DNA from: Trichoplax sp. H2
Taxonomy: Eukaryota; Placozoa; Uniplacotomia; Trichoplacea
Assembly (NCBI GenBank): GCA_003344405.1
Contig: NOWV01000044.1
Location: 372,001 to 436,000 of the forward strand
DNA length: 64,000 nt
Direction of reading: 5' to 3'
A model generated the notes under the pieces. It was not told the origin of the DNA, searched no databases, and saw only the letters and a program-made list of their open reading frames with translations. A program made the translations under genes and the position numbers. Shown here piece after piece: positions 12,126-23,768 of the stretch (the stretch's first letter is position 1; each line of letters starts with the position of its first letter).

Positions 12126-14499
12126 ATGACTTATGATATCAAAGGTAAAACTGCCATCGTTACCGGCAGTGCTCGAGGCATTGGCAAATGCATCTGCAGT
12201 GATTTACTCAAGAAAGGAGCTAATGTAAGTTTATAAAAGATGTAAATCTTTTACTTGGCTAATAATATCGCCTAGCTAACAAGTAGGTTGTATTTGCTAC
12301 TGATCATTGTAAAATTGGCAGGCAATAAATGATACAGACGTATCATTACTAAATGCCGTCATGCTACTTGTAGCCTTTTAGCTACGACGAATGATTACAT
12401 TCAATTCCAATATGGAGTTTAATGATAGTATATAAATAAAATAATGGAATGATAATATGATTAATTAAATAACAAACATAATTCTTATTTACCGATATGA
12501 ATTAATATTGATAACTTAAAGTAAAGAAGTTCTTTGTCTTTGTAAATTAATTAAGTCAGTATTGCTATAGCAAGGTAGCTGTACCGCTAATTGATCCCAT
12601 CCCATTAAATTCTATCAACTAGCTGTCAAATGCATAGTATTATATTAGCATAACTTTTTAGATTGAGAAGACGCTCATAAAAATGTCTTAGAAATTAGAA
12701 TTCCTTGTTATCATAATGCTGATAAATAAATATCCATTTGATAATGAGCTTAGATACGAATCAAATAATTATGGCGTTGTTGCCATCATAAAATTTGATA
12801 TCGTTATAATAGGAAAGTTTGTCGAAATGTTTTCAACGAATAAAATTTCGATTCTCGGAATTTATTTTACTACAGTATTTACACTCTAAAAATATCAATG
12901 TATTTTTATAAGGTATTATATGGTAGCTTACCAACCATTAATAAATTTATCTATGCTTTAGGTTGTTGTTAGCGATACAGCAGAAGATGTTGGTAATGAA
13001 ACTACTGCAGAATTTCAAAAAGAATTCGGAGAGAGCAGAGTTGTTTTTATCAGATGCAATGTAACCAAAGAAGAAGACTTGCAAAGTACGGATCCAATAA
13101 CGATGAATATCTCGATCGATTTATGACTTGTAGAGCTGTACCTAATTAATCTCTTGTATTAGATGGATTTCTATAGACTCGCTTTTGCAACAAGTGTTTA
13201 TAAACTTATGCAATTTATCACTTTAAAATGCGTTTATCTTATCGATAAATATACTATCATTATTTTTCTATGATCACAACATCATCATTGGCAATATCAG
13301 ATCTATACAGCAAAGCTATTGCAACTTTTGGCTACGTTGATATAGTCGTTAACAATGCGGGTATTTTGAATGAGGAAAACTGGAAGTTGATGATGGAAAT
13401 CAATGTGGTAAGTCTTGAGCTGGCAGATCTAATGTTTAGTATTAACGTAGAATAGTTTATGAAAACTGCTTCTATCGATTGATTGTATCCTTAACTTGAC
13501 TTGATGCTGTTTGTTATGAATACAATTCAATATTCTTGCCATGTGCAGACCAGCATTAATCGAGACATTAATTTTTACTCCCAGATTGGCCTAATCCGAT
13601 CATGCCAGTTGGCTCTGGATAATATGTCAACGAAAAATAAGGGTAAAGGTGGTGTGGTCGTTAATTTGGCTTCAGTAGCAGGTAAAAATTCTGATCGATT
13701 TTCTAATAATTCAATCATGCTTTCGATACTATTCTAGTTAATATCAAAAATAGAGATGTTTGCAGTATGGATAGTACTGAAATATTTTCCGTAGGAGTAA
13801 GACATGAAATGCTAATATGTAGTATTATAAAACTCGTCAATATAACGTATGGAATAACTCTATAGGACTCATGGCTGGAGAAGGCTCAAAAGTATACCAT
13901 GCATCAAAACATGCTGTTTATGGCTATACCCGAAGTCAATATGTAATTTTCTCCAATGCTATATAATGTAATTTTTGCAATATAATTTACCTTGTTCAAT
14001 GAGCTTGTATTCTATTTTAAAGCTAACACAAGGCACGGATAATGTGCGTTTCAACTGTGTTTGCCCATTTTTGGTGGATACTGCGTTAGCCCAAGATTGG
14101 GATAATTCCAATCGTACTTTCCTAACAAGTGATCTGATTGAAAAATTAAAGGCAAATATGTTGAAGTAAGTAATATGTTGCTATTTTCTATCTGTCAATA
14201 TGCTTCCATTTAATTGAATTCAATAATTATCAGAAATAAAAGTACGAATTATTATTAGAATAAATGGCATACATTGTTAAGCACATAATCTTTTACCAGG
14301 TGTAACCTTTATAGTTCTACAGCTCATAGAGTATAGCTTAATTATTATTGACATCAACTAACATAAATATAGGACAGAGGACATTGCTGAAGCTGTTATG
14401 TTCCTCATCGAGGATGAATCAAATGCCGGCAAAGCATACTTAGTAACGCCATTCCAAAAATGGGATTACTATGAGCAACCATCTGTCTTGCCTTTTTAA
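12126..14499 (+). CDS. HPGD: 15-hydroxyprostaglandin dehydrogenase-like SDR, paralogue 2 (7 exons)
   Basis: Tandem paralogue of the gene at 3302-6716, same family and presumed activity. Exons: 12126-12224, 12962-13085, 13301-13407, 13585-13681, 13866-13942, 14023-14165, 14373-14499; 774 nt, 257 aa. The five internal exons have exactly the lengths of paralogue 1 (124, 107, 97, 77, 143) and the same phases, which proves recent common descent of the gene structure. Visible: TGSARGIG at 13-20, Asp38, NNAG near 92-95, catalytic Ser140, Tyr153 and Lys157 (YHASK, closer to the usual YxASK form than paralogue 1). The C-terminus differs strongly from paralogue 1, as expected if substrate specificity has drifted. 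Its introns are shorter and lack the arrays seen in paralogue 1 intron 1. Confidence 0.87.
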
Positions 14500-15199
14500 G
14501 TTAAATAACGGATTACTCGATCATTTTACGTGAACGGTATCTATTTCTAGCTTAAATTTCTTAACTGCAACATTCTTTTGGGTGATTAATTAGTATTACA
14601 CTGTCAGAGCGTATTTGCTATATCAATACTTATAAAATTACGTCATTACCGATAATGTTAAGTTAGCCAAGACTTAAAATTGATTTGGTATCGATAGTAG
14701 TTATATTTAATGATCAGTACAAGGCCAATGATATGGGTATATTATGCTTAATAGTCATAATTTATTTCGGTTCAATATTACACATTAATCAGATACTAGA
14801 GAATTGCAAAATATTATTCTAGCTTGATCTACTATTATTTTGCATTTTCACAATATGCACTTTATCATCAACGTTGTGTATTGTTAGCATTTGATAATTG
14901 ATGATTCTGGCTAAAATAAATATGGTGTATTGTTGTAATTCCGCGTAAATTTTAAGATTCCTTCAGTATTCCTTAACTACTTATAGTTAAGTAAAACTCT
15001 AGTTATAAGTACTTATATCGGCTATTCTCATTGTAAGATAAGATAGTGTTTTGCTAATTCTAGCAAATTGATCAAATTGAAGTGAAGTGAAGTAAGCGAG
15101 ATCTTGCAGCTGTCCTTTTCGTTAATGGGTTGGTGAGATGATTGTAACTTTCGACTTATTTAAAAATCAATCAGCTTAAGCCTATCCACGGTACTAATC

Positions 15200-15590
15200 T
15201 ACTTTGGTGATGAATCACCCCTAGAGTCCAATTTGCTTACCTGCATGTTTTACGAATTTGCCATTAATATACTTCTTTAATGATAATATTTGGAGATCCG
15301 GTTGCTATTTACTCACGATTAATGAAGCAATATATCCTATAAAAATTGACGCAATCATTTCTAGAGTCTAGTATATTCTACAAACTTGGATCTATAAATT
15401 TGCCGTAAATACATTCATTATTTATTGGTGATTACTAGGGTAGTAACTACTGACAAAATGATAATGCGGTCATTCCTAAAGTCCATATCTTTGCTCACTT
15501 GTCCTACGGATTTGTTGTTAATGCATTTACTTTAGTCATAACTATACGATGGAGATATTGTCAGTACTTAAAGTCGTACTGTAGATAGAT
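15200..15590. repeat. three diverged copies of a ~130-150-bp unit
   Basis: The units share a CTAGAGTC(C/T)A block, TTTGCTCAC/TTTGCTTACCTG, ACGAATTTGCC(A/G)TTAATA-like and ACTTTAAT-like blocks. The copies start near 15220, 15355 and 15472. Divergence is high. Confidence 0.55.
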
Positions 15591-17429
15591 ACTGGGGAGA
15601 ACAAAGGTAGTGTTCTGTATACTTATTTACAGTTTTAATATCCCGTTAAAAATTTCGATTTGTAGCACAAGAGTCTATTAAAATCCCCGTTATATCGATA
15701 TGTTGGCTTTGGATATAGCATAGGCTACTAGTATAAGCACACTGCAGTCAATAAATATCTGGATAGGAACTCAAAATATGAGTGTATTATTCCTTCGTAC
15801 GGCCTATGTATTATAAATGAAAGACGATCAAGCCACAGCCATCTAGAATTCATTCATTTGATTCTATCAAATAGACACAATACGAAGCTGGTAAAGTGTC
15901 TTCTTCTTATTTCTACTCAAATTGTTTTTCTATGGAAATAGAAATACGAACACTCATCTAATATCGTATTTAATTGTTAGACGATACTTTAATACTCATC
16001 ATACTGAAATTCTTCCAATAATGACAGGAGAGTTCAAAAGCTCAAATATTAGAAATGCATATTGTATCAGAGTAGTACTCAATAATATATAAAATTGGTT
16101 ATTGTTAGATGGAAGCTATGGCAAATGTATTTATCCATTGATTTTAATGAATTTAAGTGTAGGCAAGATAATGAAATGATAAAATTCTTCCATAATCATT
16201 ATATAAGCAACAACAAATATCTAAGCTAAAAGAGGCCAAATTAGGTTAGAGGATTAGGCAAGTTATCTATGTCTGACATTTTAAGGATTATCATCTAGCC
16301 TATTTTAATCCATTCTTATCCTATAATAGCCGGATATCAATGGCTGAACTAACATCTGAACTGCTAATTTCTTCTCAATACAAATTAGATTCTACATTTA
16401 TATCTAGTTACTACGGTGCCTACTGTATTCTGATCGCAGATGGTAAATGTAATTCCTTCCTACAATATACCGATATATCTTCCATTATATCTAGTTGCTG
16501 CCTAATGCCACAATAGCCAGTAAATATATTACTGCTGTATCTTATACTGTTTTATTTCTCTTCTACATCTTTATATCCTTCATGTTACTCTCATCATGGA
16601 AGCAGACAGTAAAATTGACTTCTTTTTATACTGATTTATCTCTTCTATCTGGATGCTTCCTATTATGATAGCAGACAGTAAATGCAGTTCGTTCTTATGC
16701 CGATTGGTGTCTCCTTTATTCTGTAAGATACTAAACAAGAATAAAATAGCATTGTCTCAATCCTCTCTTTTTATAATTATTAGTTGATAGTTGAAATATA
16801 TAGTAGTAAAATATTTCTAAAAGTTATCCTATAAAATTATAGACCATTTTTAAAAGCGTTAGAACTTATAAGACACTATCTCTATTTCATCATTACAAAA
16901 ACCCTTAACGATTTAAATTAGTCTAATTTCATAACTAGCCATTGACTCTTGGAGAGAAAAAAATGAGAGCAGGTAACTTATTACCATTTTGTAATTTTAG
17001 ATAATTAAGTAGCGCATCGATTGAACGACAAGCATTGTTATAATATTATTACACTCTGGCAGTGGGTGTCAAAATGAATGTTTTTAATGTGTTAAAAACT
17101 TTGCACCAGTGGTGGTAACAATGATATAAAAATTAATACTATACCTTCAATTAGTAATAAACTACTAGATTGTTCTTATTCATAACCATAATTGAAGCTA
17201 CTATTCAATCTAAGTTAGAATAGATTAATTTTATTATTACCGATGACAACAACAAGAACTATTCTTAGTCACAGTATTATTTAAGATAGATAGTTTCTAT
17301 TGTAGTTGAATATCGATTGCTAATAATGGTAATTTTATCATAACGGACCGACAAGACTATCTTACAGTCTAGTTGAATATTCGAATCGATTATATAGTTT
17401 TCAATTCTAATTTGTGTTACTATTTTAGA

Positions 17430-17632
17430 ACATAAATTTGAACACAATAACGTAAATTTGAATCTACAAACGACAAGCATCCACATATTGCTCACTACTA
17501 GGTGTATACCCTTTAGTAAAAGTTTTCGAATATAATTTGAGCACGATCACGTTAATTTGAATCTACATGTGACAAGCATCCACATGTTGCTTGCTACTAG
17601 GTGTATACCCTTGGGTAAGAGTTTTCGTCGAC
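17430..17632. repeat. two tandem ~100-bp copies
   Basis: Both copies contain AATTTGAATCTACA, GACAAGCATCCACAT, TTGCT(C/T)(A/G)CTACTAGGTG and TATACCCTT. The offset is about 102 bp. A clear local tandem duplication with moderate divergence. Confidence 0.85.
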
Positions 17633-19199
17633 AGCAATAAAGATACGATTTATTATTTTTGATACTTATGTGCCTTGATTGTAGTCAAAGACGTAAACAA
17701 GTTGAAGGTAGAGAGTAGATATAGAAAATAAGAAAAGATGGAGAAAATCAATAGAGATAAAAGATTAATCTATTAGCAAAGTATAAAAATAGTTTAAGAT
17801 ACAATAGATCAGATCGACTGTTATTCTTGATGATGGTAGAGATATTATTATTTTAATCAAGACGAATTGATGGCGCCATCGTATTTGGTAGAGATATACA
17901 AAAATGACAGTAGCAATCAACTGATTGAATATCTGTCTTTTCTTTAACAGATTGTTTATATCCACGATGATCAATATGAGATAATAATATTTTTTTAAAC
18001 TCAATCCTACCATGATTATCATTATTATTACCAACAATGATATTGTTATATTTAGAATTTGATTAGCATATATTATAGACTGATTTATTCAATATCTCCT
18101 TAATTTAATATTTTTATGGAATGATGATTATCATCTTTTCAAATCTTTGAATCATTCTATTCCAACATCATGTTACTAACATAGACTATCTTGGGTTGTA
18201 TTAAAATTTTAAAGCAGTAAAGACGATTTTATCATCTATTCTCTCTTTCTCTCTCGATCCTTTCGACCCATGTTGATCGATAGCATTTCTCAACTTGTCG
18301 ACGATTGAATAAGTTGTTGTTGTCTTCTTCTTCATCCTTTTCCTCTTCTATCACGTGATGGGGCACTATTGATGATGGATTGGCAACAAGATGATAGAAA
18401 TTAATAAGCCTACGAAGAGAATTAAATTGTTCATAATGCTTAATTATCATTCATATGATTGATGTATTGTATTCTTATCTATGAAAGAGTATTTTACTAT
18501 TATAGTTAGATCAATAGAAGGCTGTCGATAACATTATTGCAAGATTAGATTGGATTGTTTGAGAAACATTAAATTGAAATGAGGAATAGATACGGCACAG
18601 ACATCATTAGACTGGCTTTTATTCTTCCCACCTTTTATCTCGTAGTAACAGCCTATTACTATGCAATTTTAGCAGCATTCTTTTCTCTCTTTTTGTGTAC
18701 TACATAAGTGGTTAGTTGAAAAGCAACACGAGTAACCAATGTGTATGTACATTATATTAATTCCATAGGATTGCTTATTTATTCGTCATGATTGTAAAAT
18801 AAAGTGTTGAATAGCTGCTATTAAAATCAATCTTTCATGTCTCGTTCAATCATTTAGATAGAATACTAATGATTGCTTGCCTTTCTATTGATTATTAAAG
18901 AACTGGCTACCCAGGGCAATTTCCTTTCCATGAGTAGATTAGCATGGGTAGAAGTCTATTTCAAGTAATTTGATAATTAAGACAAGTTAATTTAGTGTTG
19001 AAAAGTTTCAATCAAAGACTGGGCTTCAATAATTTAAATAGCCACAGTTCCTTTTTTCTGGAATTTCTGATTGATTGATTGATTGACATCCAAGTAGAGT
19101 CTCTATATATACAATTATACAATTTAGCTATCCTTCTGTACACAAAATTCTTTCGTCTATTGTACACTTAATGTACAATATATATTGTATATACAGTCT

Positions 19200-19226
19200 A
19201 GAGAGAGAGAGAGAGTGAGAGAGATA
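19200..19226. repeat. GA microsatellite
   Basis: A run of GA dinucleotides interrupted by one GTGA. It is followed by a pyrimidine-rich TCTCTCGTCCTCTCTC run at about 19253-19270, so the two could pair as an imperfect inverted repeat. Confidence 0.9.
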
Positions 19227-19539
19227 GAAGGAAGTACAATTTGAAGATAGACATCTCTCGTCCTCTCTCTATATATGTTGATATAAGCCACTTTTCTTAT
19301 TATTATTTATGTTCACTACTGTCAATCATGAGTAGTATCTTTAACATCATGGCGTCGTTGTGGTTGCAGTTGATCAAGAATGATTTAGTCTCAACCATCT
19401 ATCCTTAAATCTAATTAAATTGCTCAATTTTTTCCTACCCTTCTCTCATCGACTAAACGCCGTTATTCCTACGCCACCTTGTAATATTATTGTGCATGGT
19501 AATTGTTGGCTGTGTAGTCCATTCCAACATGCAATTACA

Positions 19540-19645
19540 ATGATGGACATTAATGATCCCGACTTCAATCTCATGACAAGAACATCAACAGAGGCAGCAA
19601 CATCAACAGCAGCATGGTTTAATTCAACGTATTCTTACCATTCAG
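19540..19645 (+). CDS. orphan coding-like exon, product unknown
   Basis: An ATG pair at 19540/19543 opens 35 codons that end exactly at a good donor (TTCAG followed by GTAAGC; phase 1). The peptide is rich in Thr, Ser and Ala, begins MMDINDPDF and contains one N-glycosylation sequon (NST) near residue 28, as in the extracellular N-terminus of a receptor or a secreted protein. No downstream exon could be joined: the next 2.8 kb are a diverged repeat array, and the PPP4R1 exons that follow do not fit it. It may be an isolated 5' exon, a lost gene or chance. Confidence 0.3.
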
Positions 19646-22440
19646 GTAAGCCGATATCTAACCTATCATATTGGCATAGCCAATTCGATAAACGGAGATA
19701 GTCTAACCTTGCGGGATACTATAACATTCACTTTTTAACCTATTCTTCTGCCCAATAAAAGAAGCGATCATGACATCAAAATTACTTAGCCATTACTTTA
19801 CCAAAGCTCACCATGACATCTATTGCTTAAACTACTGTATAAAATCAATAGATTCAATTTTCTCAACATGATTGTTGTTAAACAGCTAATCAGTGATCAA
19901 CTTGAGTTTTTCTGAGTAAATTGTGAAATTTATTGTGCTATTCATACTTACTTTATGGATGATTGATTTTGTTACGCTATGGTTTCCTCTCCATCGTTGA
20001 TGATGGGGTAAGACGGCTAGTCAAGGATTTGTCCATATCAATTTTCATCAAAATTTTAAATTGGATTTGATCACTTTTATTATTCCTAATTTCACATCCT
20101 TGATCGTTGTTCTTCCCTTTATATCAAGAATCGATTAATCATTTGCTGATCTAAGGGTGATAAATTTGTCTTATTGAACTGCATGAAAGACGAATCATGC
20201 TTACTGTTTGTATGTTAATGGATTATTTGTCTACTTGATGTAGATGGGTCAAGGTTATTCAGACGATTCGATTGCAGTTTAACATCCACTTGAAAGGTTT
20301 CATTCCTTTCTTAAATCCTCATCATCCATCACTATGACGATATTTGACTTATTCTTGATTTATTGATCTATGGGTAGTGAAATTTATCTTGTTAAATTTC
20401 GTTAACGACAAGTCATTATTATTGCTTGCGGTTTAATCAATCATTTGTTTTGATAACAACGTATTTTCTGACGATTTGATTGTAGTTTCATATTAAAAGA
20501 TGAAATGATTGAATCCTTTTCCCATCATCTATCATCATCATGACAACATCCATCCGTGATAATATTCTTCATTTGTTGATCGATGGGTTGTTCGATTTGC
20601 CTATCTTAATTGAAAAGGAATCCTCTCTCATTACTATTATATAGAATCAAAAATATCAGCAGTCTTTAGGAGGAGTTTATTTAAGTCTCATCATCGCTAT
20701 CATAACGACTTTAATGTGTGAAATTATTCTTCACTCGTTAATCTATGGGTCGTAAAATTTACCAATCTTCAGTAATAGAAGAATCCTCTCCGATTACCGC
20801 GGCGTAGAATCAATGATTTCTCCAGTCTTGTGGAGGAGTTTATCCTCATTATCCATAGCTACTACCATATGCATGGGCGACATGATTCTTCATTCGTTGA
20901 TCTATTGGGTGTAAATTTGCCTAACTGGATTTAAAAAGAATTCTTTCGCATTCCTATCCAATTAAATCAATCTATAGTCTATTTATTCCTTAAGGGAAAT
21001 TGGTTGTATCTCGTTTAATAAATGAATCCATGGCTAAAGTTCCTTTCTGCAATCTTTATCATTTATCGTTGAGTCCTTCTGTAGAGACTATATTCTTACT
21101 TTGTTGATCATTTAGGTGTAAATTTGTCTCTCTTAATTACAAAACAATCTTCTCCCTCGTTACTTTTCGATTAAATCAATCCAGGAGAATTATTCAATCT
21201 CGATTTAGAATTCAATCAATTGATCCAGTTTCTTTCCTTTCTCCTTATCATCGATCACTGCGACTGCTTTAATGGGAAATAAGATGCCCGATTGGTAGAT
21301 CGATCAATCGTTTCTACTGCTTTAATGGATAATAAGATTCTCTATTCTGAGAATGATCGGTTGTCAATTAATCTGATCGATCGCTACTACTGCTTTAATG
21401 GGTAATAAGATTCTCGATTCGTAGATCGATCGTTTCTACAGCTTTATAATGCATATGCATAATAAGATTCTCGATTCTTAGATCGATCGGTTGCCAATTG
21501 ATCTCATCGATGGCGATTACTCCTCTAATGAGAAATAAATTTTTCCATTCGTAGATCGATTGCAATTACTACTTTAATATGCAATAGAATTCTCGATTCG
21601 TAGATCAATTCATTACCAATGGATCTGTTTCGATTATGATCTCGGTGCAAAATGAATCTTCGAATCTAATTTTTTCCCACCGCCTTCATCATCGATTGCT
21701 ACTACTGCTTTAAAAGGTGTCAATAGCTAGGTAATGTAATTCTCGATTTGAAGATCGAGCGGTTGCCCATGATTTGTTTAGATTGAAGGAGAATCTTCTC
21801 GCATTGCTATTGGATTGATTCGATATCCACTTCGTCTTCACAAGAGCTATTTGAGTATCTTGCATGGCAATGAAAAAGAGAATCTCATGATTCAACGCCT
21901 TTCATTAATCTCCATTAGCTGTCGTCATAACAGTTTCCATTAACTTTAATTAATTCATGATCTTATTCATGACTTGTTGACCTATTCGTTGTCAATTGGT
22001 CTGGCTGAGCGGAAGAGGAATCGCTATGACTCCTTCAATCCTAATTGGTCATTTGTCCTACTTAGCCCTCAGAAGGAGGCCTTTTCCTACGTTGAATATT
22101 AGGTAGATATAAAACCAAACCATTCCTTTCCTTTCCTTAATCCTTACTATACATCACCATGACTACTTTAATTGATCAAATATAAATAATATTATTACTA
22201 ACTTGTTGATCTATCCATTGTCAATTTGTCTCCTGAATCGTAAGGAAGAATCATCCTTACTCTTCGTGCATGAGTCGATGATTAATCCACTTTACTTGAA
22301 CCAAAAGGGTTTTAAAGCGTTGAATTGAAGCTCAATATTCAATCTAATCATTTAATTCTAGTCCTTCCTTCCGATCCCGTAAGCATTGACCGAGTTTTCT
22401 ACCTTATTACTATTTCCATTTGCCATTGAGCAACACTTGT
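19646..22440. repeat. long array of strongly diverged ~150-220-bp repeats
   Basis: From about 19.96 to 22.33 kb a loose unit recurs at least ten times. It contains a CATCATCATCACTA-like block, GACTACTTTAATGG, ATTCTTCATTCGTTGATCTAT, GGGT(T/C)GTAAATTTG and a GAATCCTCTC block. A shorter sub-array at 21.29-21.62 kb repeats AAGATTCTCGATTCGTAGATCGAT. No coding exon is supported inside. Confidence 0.65.
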
Positions 22441-22461
22441 TGACATATTGCAGATTGTCGA

Positions 22462-22552
22462 TGGATCCACAGCTTCAAACCGATGAAAACTTTGCCATTT
22501 TATCTAATACTGCCAAGGATCTTTTTCGATCTTATATAAGTAGATTATCAAG
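22462..22552 (+). CDS. tentative 5' coding exon of PPP4R1
   Basis: From the ATG at 22462 about 30 codons stay open to a weak donor (TCAA followed by GTGAAT) that leaves phase 1, the phase needed by the exon at 23769. An earlier candidate donor (TATAA followed by GTAGAT) gives the same phase. PPP4R1 N-termini are poorly conserved, so similarity does not decide. The alternative is that this is an unrelated open frame and the true first exon was missed. Confidence 0.25.
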
Positions 22553-23768
22553 TGAATATTGCTATGATATCATGTTGAGTTTATCCTTTCATGTCTGACC
22601 ATCAATAAGTTTGATTCCAATATTATATCCTGATCAGAGACAAAAACGAAATTCCTTTAGATTACTAGAGAGCATTTTTTTCATTTTATGCCACGGTAAA
22701 GCATGGCCATCTTGGGCAGAAAATCTTGTTCGCTGTCTTCACCACTTTCGATAGTTTTACTCCCTCGTCATCCAATCTTCAGATTTAGAAAGTAAATAAT
22801 TCATTGGATATTCGATTGGATGTTGGAATGAAAACCTTTGTCAGAATCAGTCCTATTCTAATTCTAGACTCATTATACGCTACAGTCTATACTTATGTCA
22901 ACAAGCTCGTTAGCCATGCTTGGATAGCATGATGGCGGTTGTATCTTGGCTACCTCTACTCGTAGCGATACTCTAATCCATTCGATCTACTTCTTCCTCT
23001 CCCAATCTATCTTGCTCCTATACCTCTTATCCCCATCATTTGTCATTTTCTCTTCATGGACAAGCTATAACGATTTTAGCTTGTTGTGAGGAATTGAAAA
23101 AATTCTTGTATTGCATCTCCAAATCCAAACCGCTGAATTGTCAATTTCAGTAGAATAAAGTTTGTCCAAGGATAGAAATGAAATACCACAGCCAATATCA
23201 AGGTGTTGTAGAACTACGTTACACCATTCCTGCCATGATTCTGCAATATATTCTAAATATTGCCCATCTCTGCTATGACTGACCATCATTTCGCAGTAGA
23301 ACTGTTGCAATAGAACAATTTACCTCTCTCGATCGGTAAAAAGAAATATTCCTACTCTTGATTTCGTTATTCGAAATACGAGTAGAACTGCTACTGCTAA
23401 CCATTATTTCACGAATAGAACTATTGCAATAGGAAATTTGGCAATAGGGGAATAAATAATTTACTCAATACCTTGGAAGGGTAGTAAAGACCTAAAATGT
23501 TGCCCTAAAAAGCCGACAAGCACCGTGTTTAACAAGAGAATCTTAATTAAACCAATTCGTCCATGCTCAGCGATCGGTTATGGACGGTAGCCTACAGGCA
23601 CCAACTCAATAATTGGGGATAGGCACTTGCGTTCAAAAAGCAGCAGGATACGAAATATTATAAAAGTTTGCTATCCCGCTGGATAGACTTAATGAGTTAT
23701 ATCCTATAGGTTACAAAATATCTCAGGATCGCTATAGAATTTCTGTTTTTCATTTATCGCTATTTTAG

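Larger units (their letters stand above)
14500..19539. other. 5-kb gene-poor AT-rich spacer
   Basis: No coding exon could be supported. It contains a three-copy repeat at about 15.2-15.6 kb, a weakly repetitive patch at 16.34-16.72 kb (CTAGTTACTAC / GCAGA(T/C)GGTAAATG words) and a two-copy repeat at 17.43-17.63 kb. It also holds long AT-rich stretches and a GA microsatellite near 19.2 kb. The open frames at 17277-18450 (minus) match nothing I recognise. Confidence 0.5.
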
